From DATFRX01 sp035630615 (GTDB lineage Bacteria > Actinomycetota > Actinomycetes > Propionibacteriales > Nocardioidaceae): DNA of 64,000 nucleotides. The stretch is taken from assembly GCA_035630615.1 (NCBI GenBank), contig DASQKI010000046.1, positions 1 through 64,000 of the forward strand, written 5' to 3'. Below are positions 58,516 to 64,000 of this stretch, piece by piece. The notes beneath the pieces are model-generated. The model made no database searches and was not told the origin of the DNA. It saw only the letters and a list, made by a program, of their open reading frames with translations. How positions within the stretch are numbered: the first letter of the stretch is position 1; every line of letters starts with the position of its first letter. The position numbers were made by a program, and so were the translations under genes.

Positions 58516-59270
58516 CAGCTACCACCCCCGACCGCGGCTGTCTCAACGAGCACGATGCGATCTGCCGACGCATAGAGCGCGACGTTGGCGGAGTCGGCCT
58601 CCGGGACGATGAGGGTCACCTGCTCGACGCCGCCTCCGGAGCCGACCACGTCGGTGTCGCTGAGCGAGTAGACCTGACCGGCCGTCAGCTCGGCACCGTT
58701 GGGATCCGGGTTGGCGCCTTCCTCTGGCGCGGCCAGCACCAGCACGGAGTCGCCGGGGGCCAGATCCGCCGGCACCTGCGACGGCTCCAAGGCGACGCCG
58801 ACCAGGGCCTCGCCCTGAGCCGGGATCGGGTCGGCCGTCGATGCGTCCTCGAGCACGATCTGACCCGGCAGCAGGTCGACGGTCGCGGTCCGGCCGACGA
58901 GGTCGTCGAGCTGGTCGGCCGCGATCGCGTCGTCAACGCCCGAGACTCGCGTCGTCGTCAGATCCTCGCGGGCGATCGTCTCGCCGCGGGCGACGCCGGC
59001 GTTCATGACGACGACTGACGTGGTGTCTCCGGCGCGAGCGAACGCGACCGCCGCACCGAGCGCACAGCCGACGATGAGCAGCAACGCGAGCAGCATCTGT
59101 CCGTAGGGCCGGGGCGGACGTCGCTCCGCGGCCGCAGCCTTCTCGGCTCGCCGCGCCCGCGCCCGCTCGTCACGGCGCTGCTGGCGCGAGCTCGGCCGCT
59201 GAACGCCATCGCCAGGGGGACCCTGGGCGAACGGCGAGGGCGGCGGTGGCGGCTGCTGTTGGACGGTCAT
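58515..59270 (-). CDS. SAF-domain (CpaB/RcpC-like) pilus protein
   Basis: 251 residues: a proline-rich, basic cytoplasmic N-terminus (QQQPPPPPSPFAQGPP; RQQRRDERARARRAEKAAAAERRPP), one helix (MLLALLLIVGCALGAAVAFARAG) and an extracytoplasmic SAF domain (VVVMNAGVARGETIAREDLTTTRVSGVDDAI, then VDLLPGQIVLEDASTAD). CpaB-like proteins may bind wall glycan and guide the pilus. Start ATG at MTVQQQPP overlaps the preceding stop (ATGA). Confidence 0.83.
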   Translation of the reverse strand: MTVQQQPPPPPSPFAQGPPGDGVQRPSSRQQRRDERARARRAEKAAAAERRPPRPYGQMLLALLLIVGCALGAAVAFARAGDTTSVVVMNAGVARGETIAREDLTTTRVSGVDDAIAADQLDDLVGRTATVDLLPGQIVLEDASTADPIPAQGEALVGVALEPSQVPADLAPGDSVLVLAAPEEGANPDPNGAELTAGQVYSLSDTDVVGSGGGVEQVTLIVPEADSANVALYASADRIVLVETAAVGGGS

Positions 59271-60145
59271 CCATTCACCACCACGCTCTGGCGCTCCTGC
59301 ACCTCGACGTCCTGATTGCCGGTCGGTCCGGACGCCTCGCCGAGCGAGCCGCCCTCCGACGTGCACTGGCCGACGCAGGTCCACGAGCCTTCGTAGACGA
59401 TCGTTGCCGTCAGGTGGTACGCGTCGCCGCCGGCTGGATTGTGCGACGAGGTCGTCATGTAGGTGTAGCCGCACGAGGTCTCGGCATCGTCACCGTAGGA
59501 CTCGTGCCACGCCCGACCGGGCCCGGTGCAGACGAAGGTCGGGTCGATCGTGGTCGCGGAGTACTTCATCTGGTCCCGCTCACCAGAGTCGACCTCCAGC
59601 CGTACCGGCCGCGCCTCGACGTGCACCGTGGTCGCGCCGGCGGTGACCGAGAGGGTCAGGGTCTGCCACCGATCCGGCGGCACCCACACCCACGTCTCGA
59701 GGTTGGGGTAGGTCGGCAGCGGCGGACCCGGTGCCATCTGGATGTCGGCCGTCGCGAGCGGCATCCGGTCGAACGCGTTCTCGGCCTCGGTCTCGGCATC
59801 GACGACCGGCGCCAGTACGCCCGGGTCGCCGGTGTCGAGCGCCGGCGCGAAGCCGCAGTTGCCCTGCAGACCCGCGAGTTCGAGGGTCAGGCTCCCAGCA
59901 TCGGTACCGGCGCAGGTGTCGCCGCTGCCGCCGGACGACAGCCACGAATCGGTGCTCGTGGAGTCGTCGCTGCCGTCGTCGGTCGACCCGCCACCGGAGT
60001 CGGTGTCTTGCGACTCCTCGTCGGCGGACGCCCAGATGCCGCCTGGACCCCAGCCGCCGCCGTCGTCGGCCGTCGCCGGGGCCATGCCAACGGCCAGCGC
60101 GGCCACGAAGGCACTCCCGGCCGCCGCCACCTGCCGTCTCAGCAT
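59267..60145 (-). CDS. Secreted protein of unknown function in the pilus operon
   Basis: 292 residues with a signal peptide (RRQVAAAGSAFVAALAVGMAPATA), a glycine/serine/aspartate-rich low-complexity stretch (residues 28-75) and a beta-rich domain with at least six cysteines (DTCAGTD, GNCGF, FVCTGPG, TSCGYTY, SWTCVGQCTSEGG), probably disulfide-bonded. Not a family I recognise. As the second gene of the pilus operon it may be a surface or pilus-associated component. Confidence 0.75.
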   Translation of the reverse strand: MLRRQVAAAGSAFVAALAVGMAPATADDGGGWGPGGIWASADEESQDTDSGGGSTDDGSDDSTSTDSWLSSGGSGDTCAGTDAGSLTLELAGLQGNCGFAPALDTGDPGVLAPVVDAETEAENAFDRMPLATADIQMAPGPPLPTYPNLETWVWVPPDRWQTLTLSVTAGATTVHVEARPVRLEVDSGERDQMKYSATTIDPTFVCTGPGRAWHESYGDDAETSCGYTYMTTSSHNPAGGDAYHLTATIVYEGSWTCVGQCTSEGGSLGEASGPTGNQDVEVQERQSVVVNG

Positions 60146-60729
60146 GAGTCGGTCTCCTCTCCATCAGAAACTCGCCAGATACCGCCATCGCCGAGATCGA
60201 CCGTGAGCTCGAAGACGGCACGCTCCGACGTCACGGGCTGGGCAATCTCGCCCTGGTCGCGCTCGTACGCCCGGATGTCGCGGCGATCGACGCAGGCCAG
60301 CAGGTTGACCGTTCCCTCGCTGCCGCTCACCAAGATCCGGGTCGGTCGGGTCCAAACGACCTCGGCCGAACCGTCGAGATAGCCGCCGTCGGCCTCCATG
60401 GCCCGCAGCGTCTCCCACTCGTCTTCGAGCTCCTGGCCGGCATAGATCGACTCAAGAGCGCGACGGGCCGCTGGCGTGGCCTCTCCCTCGCGGTAGACCC
60501 TCAGGCCGACCCGTAGATTGCGCTGTACCGCCGCGACCGCTTCCTGGTAGGCCGATTTCTCCGAACTGGAGTAACCGCTGAGCTGCTCGCTCGTCACACC
60601 CGTCAGCGGAGTCCGCGTCGGGTCCGCCGACGAGAGATCGGCATCCGAGGTATCGTCACCGCCGCAGCCCGTCAACACGGCAGCCGCCGCCACACAGAGG
60701 AGAATGGCGGCCGATCGTCTGCCGAACAT
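60139..60729 (-). CDS. Lipoprotein heading the pilus operon
   Basis: 196 residues. The signal sequence MFGRRSAAILLCVAAAAVLTGCGGDD ends in a lipobox LTGC (Cys22). The mature part has a helical segment (SEKSAYQEAVAAVQRNLRVGLRVYREGEATPAARRALESIYAGQELEDEWETLRAMEADGGYLDG) and a beta domain (AEVVWTRPTRILVSGSEGTVNLLACVDRRDIRAY), possibly NTF2-like. I start at MFGRRS, preceded by GGAGGCAC; an ATG 20 codons upstream would put charged residues before the signal. Its end overlaps the next gene by 7 bases. Confidence 0.78.
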   Translation of the reverse strand: MFGRRSAAILLCVAAAAVLTGCGGDDTSDADLSSADPTRTPLTGVTSEQLSGYSSSEKSAYQEAVAAVQRNLRVGLRVYREGEATPAARRALESIYAGQELEDEWETLRAMEADGGYLDGSAEVVWTRPTRILVSGSEGTVNLLACVDRRDIRAYERDQGEIAQPVTSERAVFELTVDLGDGGIWRVSDGEETDSC

Positions 60730-61078
60730 GACGTGCCTCCGTCCGTGCTGCGGTTTGAGTCCGACCACCTCTCGTAGTCGTCGTTTCACGCGCTGTCACT
60801 ATCAGGTCTTGGTCGACAGTACGACGCCAAGCTCGATTTGTCGTCCCCCCTCTGTCGACCTGTTACGGATGGGGCGGAACTACACCACAGGTACGTCAGT
60901 CACCCCAGCGGTCGTCCACCTGCTGAAACGGGGCAGACCGGCCGACGACTGCGCGAGCCGGCGACGAAGTCCGCACCGACCCTAAACCATGAAAACTCCG
61001 ATGAAAACCGGCAGTCGGTGTCACACCGATCGCGTCCGGCTGCCCGTTAGCGAGTGATAGCGAGACCTCGGAGGTTTC
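60730..61078. promoter_or_regulatory. 349-base divergent promoter region between the pilus operon and the FtsK-like gene
   Basis: No gene was seen. The region must drive the long minus-strand operon and the plus-strand ATPase. It is AT-richer around 60985-61010 and contains a 13-bp palindrome CGGTGTCACACCG (61016-61028) about 50 bases before the FtsK-like start, a candidate operator. A GGAGG lies eight bases before the GTG of the ATPase. No -35/-10 pair is convincing enough to place. Confidence 0.5.
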
Positions 61079-63175
61079 GTGGTGGCAAGCCCGACCCGAC
61101 CGGTCGCCGAACCGGTCACCACCCCATATGTCGCCGCGCGGCGACGGACCGGGCGTGCCGTGCCCGCACCTCCGGAAGGCGCCGGGTGGTTCCAGCTCGC
61201 GTTCCTCGCCGTCGCGTTGGGGGCGGTCGCCGCCGGAATCGCCAGCGTGGCCGGCCAATCCGAGTGGCCACGGCCGATGCTAGGGCTCGGCGTCAGTATC
61301 GCCGCCCTCGCGCTCGGCGCCGGCGTCCGAACCCGTAGCCGTGGCCGCCAGGAGGCCGCCGCCGCCGAGCGGATCGCCCCGCTCGTCGGGCTGGACGGCG
61401 CGTCGAGCGACCGGTTGCGGCGGCTGGTTCACGCGAGTTGGCCGGTGGGCGCGCGTCGACAGGATCCGCCGCGGCGCGTCACGGTGAGCCCGCCGCCGTC
61501 GTGTTCGCTGACCGACCCGACCCTGCTCGACCAGATCTCGTTCGCCGCCGGCCGGATCTTCCGGATCCAGATGCGGGTCTGCGCCGTCCACCGCCGCCGG
61601 CACGAGGTCGTCCTCGCGCCGGCCCGCCTAGAACAAGCCGAGGCGCCGCCCGAGGTGCCGCCACCGACGCCGCGCGAAGTGCGCTGCGCGGAGGTTGTCC
61701 TCGGGCAGCGCCTCGGCGCCAACGCCGAGATCGTCGGCACCGCGTTCGACACCGATGGGCGTGGGGCGTCACGACTCGACTCGCTGGAGGTCGCGTTCAC
61801 GCCGACGACCGACAACACCGAGCCGAGTTTTTGGGCCGCGTTCGAGGCCGCCTTCAACCGCCAGGTGCCGGGCCGCTGGCAGACGATGCCAGACCTCGTC
61901 GCCGACCCGGTCACCAAGAAGGCACAGTGCCGGATCCAGCGCCGGCCGACCTTGGCGACCCGGATCCCGTACGACCTCGACCTGCTCGACCAATGCGGGG
62001 AGTACGACGTCCCGTACGCCATCGACGAGTACGGCCGTACCGTCGTCTGGTCGCTGAAGTTCTCGCCGCACATGCTCGTCTCCGGCGCGACCCGATCGGG
62101 CAAGAGCAGCACGCTGCGGGTCATCGTCCGTGGCTTCGTGGGTCGCGGCTGGGCGGCGCTCGTGTGCGACCCGAAGCGGACCGGGCTGCTCGGCATGCGG
62201 GACTGGCCGGGCGTCCAGGCCCTCGCAACGCCCACCAACACCCCCGGCATGGTCGCGATCATCGAGCACGTCCACGCGGCGATGGACCGGCGGTACGCCG
62301 CCGTCGAGGCCGGGCTGACCCGAAAGCATCAGCTCGAGCCGCTGCTTCTCGTGCTCGACGAATACCGCGAGTTGCAGGAGGAGATCCGCTTGTGGTGGGC
62401 GCGCGACGGCGCCGTGACGGTCGGGATGAAGCGCTCGTCCGAGCCGCCGGCGTTTGACCTGGTCGGCGCGATCGCCCGACTCGGTGGCGAGGTCGGCATC
62501 CACCTGGTGATCGGCCTCAAGCGCCCGGATTTCGACATCAAGGTGCTTCCCTCGGAGTTGACGAGCAACTGTCGGAGCCGTTGCTCGCACGGCGCACTGA
62601 CCCGCGACGAGTCCCAGGCGATGTGGGGTAATGCCGACACCGGTCGGTCGGTGCCGCCGATGATCCAGGGCCGGGCGACCGCCGTGCGGTCCGACGGCAC
62701 ACCGGGAGAGGTCCAGGCGTTGTGGATGCCCGACCCGCTCGGCCTGGACGACAACGAGGTCGAGCTCTACCGCCGCGTCCAGCCGACGACCTCGCCGCAC
62801 CCGTGGCTGAAGTCGATCGGGATTGGCCTCGCCGAGACCACCAACCCGCCGGATGCGCCTTGGGGTGAGCCGGCCGATCGGCACCGCGGCGAGGCGGCGA
62901 AGACCGCATGGGAACCGCTCGATGTCGAGGTGCACGAGTGGGACGCGGGCTACGGCCCCGAGGAGCAGGTTGCCGCGAAGGACGTCGCCGAAGCGGACCT
63001 CGTCGAGATCGTCGACGGCTCCAACGTCTGGGTCGTCGTCGACCACATCGCCGCCGACCCGGACGAGGCCGACATGCTTTACATCGACGGCCGGGTCGTC
63101 GATACCGGGCATCCCAAGACCATCGTCGCCCACGAAGAGTCGCCGCTCCGACGCCGCCAGCAACTCGGCCTCTAG
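61079..63175 (+). CDS. FtsK/TraB-like membrane-anchored DNA translocase
   Basis: 698 residues. Two helices (about 38-60 and 67-84) anchor a motor domain with Walker A GATRSGKS (336-343) and Walker B LLLVLDEY (422-429), followed by VGIHLVIGLKRPDFDIKVLPSELTSNCRSRCSHGALTRDESQAMWG, typical of FtsK/SpoIIIE proteins of actinobacterial transfer systems. It lacks the gamma (KOPS-reading) domain of chromosomal FtsK. It could be the coupling ATPase feeding the type IV-like channel encoded divergently, although no relaxase is present. Start GTG with GGAGG eight bases upstream. Confidence 0.83.
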   Translation: MVASPTRPVAEPVTTPYVAARRRTGRAVPAPPEGAGWFQLAFLAVALGAVAAGIASVAGQSEWPRPMLGLGVSIAALALGAGVRTRSRGRQEAAAAERIAPLVGLDGASSDRLRRLVHASWPVGARRQDPPRRVTVSPPPSCSLTDPTLLDQISFAAGRIFRIQMRVCAVHRRRHEVVLAPARLEQAEAPPEVPPPTPREVRCAEVVLGQRLGANAEIVGTAFDTDGRGASRLDSLEVAFTPTTDNTEPSFWAAFEAAFNRQVPGRWQTMPDLVADPVTKKAQCRIQRRPTLATRIPYDLDLLDQCGEYDVPYAIDEYGRTVVWSLKFSPHMLVSGATRSGKSSTLRVIVRGFVGRGWAALVCDPKRTGLLGMRDWPGVQALATPTNTPGMVAIIEHVHAAMDRRYAAVEAGLTRKHQLEPLLLVLDEYRELQEEIRLWWARDGAVTVGMKRSSEPPAFDLVGAIARLGGEVGIHLVIGLKRPDFDIKVLPSELTSNCRSRCSHGALTRDESQAMWGNADTGRSVPPMIQGRATAVRSDGTPGEVQALWMPDPLGLDDNEVELYRRVQPTTSPHPWLKSIGIGLAETTNPPDAPWGEPADRHRGEAAKTAWEPLDVEVHEWDAGYGPEEQVAAKDVAEADLVEIVDGSNVWVVVDHIAADPDEADMLYIDGRVVDTGHPKTIVAHEESPLRRRQQLGL

Positions 63176-63187
63176 GTCAGCGTCGCG

Positions 63188-63245
63188 TGAGTTGCGAGTT
63201 GTGGTCGGTGTCTAGCCGGAGACACCGACCACGACTCGGAACTCA
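63188..63245. terminator. Repeat family F: long hairpin between convergent genes
   Basis: Arms of 26 bases (63188-63213 and 63220-63245) pair at 24 positions around the loop AGCCGG; each arm contains GTGGTCGGTGTC or its complement. It could terminate both converging transcripts. The last three bases are the stop codon of the phosphodiesterase gene, the same arrangement as seen for families C and E. Confidence 0.85.
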
Positions 63246-64000
63246 TGGGAGGGCGTCGACGCGGTCGCGAGTACGGCCGGGATGGTCGGTGATGATGGCG
63301 TCGACCTCGAGGGCGAGGCAGCGGTCGACGTCGGCCGGATCGTTGACCGTATAGACGTAGATCTGGTGGCCCCACTCCTTCGTACGCCGGACCCGATCGG
63401 GCTGTTCCCGAACCGTCTCGACCGAATATCCGGCGATCCCGCAACCGAGCGGGAGGCCGCCGTCGCGAAACCGCAGCGGCACCCGGTCCATGAGAAACAC
63501 CGTCTGCAGCCAGGGCGCCAACTCGCGAACACGACGCAGCGACAGCCACGAAAAGCTCATGACCCGGGCGGTCACGTCGTACCGGGACAGGGTCTCCACG
63601 AGCCGCCGCTCGACCAGTCCGGCATAGCGGGTCGGATGCTTCGTCTCGATCGCGAGCCACACCGGGCGCTTGGCGTCGGAGACCATGGACAGCAGCGTGT
63701 CGAGCGTCAACACGCGGTGGCCGTCCGGGTCTCGGTCCGGCGCCTCGTCGTCGAGGTGGCGCGATGGGTGCTTCCACGATCCGAAGTCGAGCGCGGCCAG
63801 GTCGGCCAACTCCAACGTCGACACCGGACCGCGGCCGTTGGAGGTGCGCTCGACCCGACGATCGTGGACGCAGACCAGGTGACCGTCAGCGGTCAGCCGG
63901 ACATCGCACTCCAGCGCGTCGGCACCCTCGTCGATCGCCCGCCGATAGGCCATCAGGGTGTGCTCGGCTTCGACGCCACTGGCGCCGCGGTGAGCGACCA
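63243..64000 (-). CDS. Glycerophosphodiester phosphodiesterase (5' end beyond window)
   Basis: At least 252 residues are present; the start lies past the window edge. The family signature is at the visible N-terminus (VAHRGASGVEAEHTLMAYRRAIDEGADALECDVRLTADGHLVCVHDRRVERTSNG), containing the catalytic His/Glu/Asp/His set. The C-terminal YVYTVNDPADVDRCLALEVDAIITDHPG closes the barrel. The enzyme releases glycerol-3-phosphate from deacylated phospholipids. No signal peptide is visible, suggesting a cytoplasmic form. The stop is within hairpin family F. Confidence 0.92.
   Translation of the reverse strand, partial: VAHRGASGVEAEHTLMAYRRAIDEGADALECDVRLTADGHLVCVHDRRVERTSNGRGPVSTLELADLAALDFGSWKHPSRHLDDEAPDRDPDGHRVLTLDTLLSMVSDAKRPVWLAIETKHPTRYAGLVERRLVETLSRYDVTARVMSFSWLSLRRVRELAPWLQTVFLMDRVPLRFRDGGLPLGCGIAGYSVETVREQPDRVRRTKEWGHQIYVYTVNDPADVDRCLALEVDAIITDHPGRTRDRVDALP

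Noticed and set aside
39301..63175. Integrative conjugative element
   Set aside because: No integrase, relaxase, origin of transfer or attachment-site duplication was found, so only a type IV-like/Tad locus is claimed.

Overview
The window is high-GC DNA, tightly packed on both strands with many 4-base ATGA start/stop overlaps. A WhiB-like regulator, a bacterial proteasome activator, an F420-type LLM oxidoreductase, a TB7.3-like biotinyl protein, EhuABCD-type solute uptake and Tad pilus genes together point to an actinobacterium, probably near the Nocardioidaceae/Propionibacteriales; the exact genus is inference. It looks chromosomal: no integrase, transposase, relaxase or CRISPR array was seen.

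Layout. 0-9 kb: typA interrupted by an in-frame amber codon, a PPOX-family protein, a universal stress protein, two tRNA-Ser genes (GCU and UGA), a biotinyl carrier, a nitrilase-family amidohydrolase overlapping an adenosine-deaminase-like gene, a frameshifted secreted-protein gene, and mobA with a DUF6457 partner. 9-26 kb: quinone oxidoreductase, bpa, a WhiB-like regulator, an MFS exporter, a PAP2 membrane protein, ehuBCDA, a YbdK-type ligase, a HAD phosphatase coupled to serS, a PAP2-diacylglycerol-kinase fusion, a secreted protein, DUF4446, pheA and a LysE exporter. 26-30 kb: larB-larC-GDT1, then an LLM oxidoreductase. 30-38 kb: a coupled operon in which two paralogous alkaline-phosphatase-like membrane proteins flank a MurJ-type flippase and a GT4 glycosyltransferase, ending in arginine deiminase.

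39-63 kb is one long minus-strand machine. The promoter-proximal half (60.7 to 49.7 kb) is a Tad-type pilus set: lipoprotein, secreted protein, SAF/CpaB, CpaE-like, TadA, TadB, TadC, Flp prepilin, three TadE/G pseudopilins and a giant LysM-BTAD membrane protein. The distal half (48.6 to 39.4 kb) is a type IV secretion-like set: VirB8/TcpC-like, small membrane protein, PrgI-like, VirB4-like ATPase, VirB6-like protein, three-domain peptidoglycan hydrolase and two small envelope proteins. A sigma-region-4-like regulator with direct repeats upstream lies between the halves, and a divergent FtsK/TraB-like ATPase lies at the far end. A glycerophosphodiester phosphodiesterase runs off the window.

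The most unusual feature is a set of at least seven unrelated short repeat families (22-bp and 32-bp tandem units, long near-perfect palindromes). They sit in intergenic gaps and at the 3' ends of genes, often supplying the last codons or the stop codon. Three families occur at two or more places in this window.
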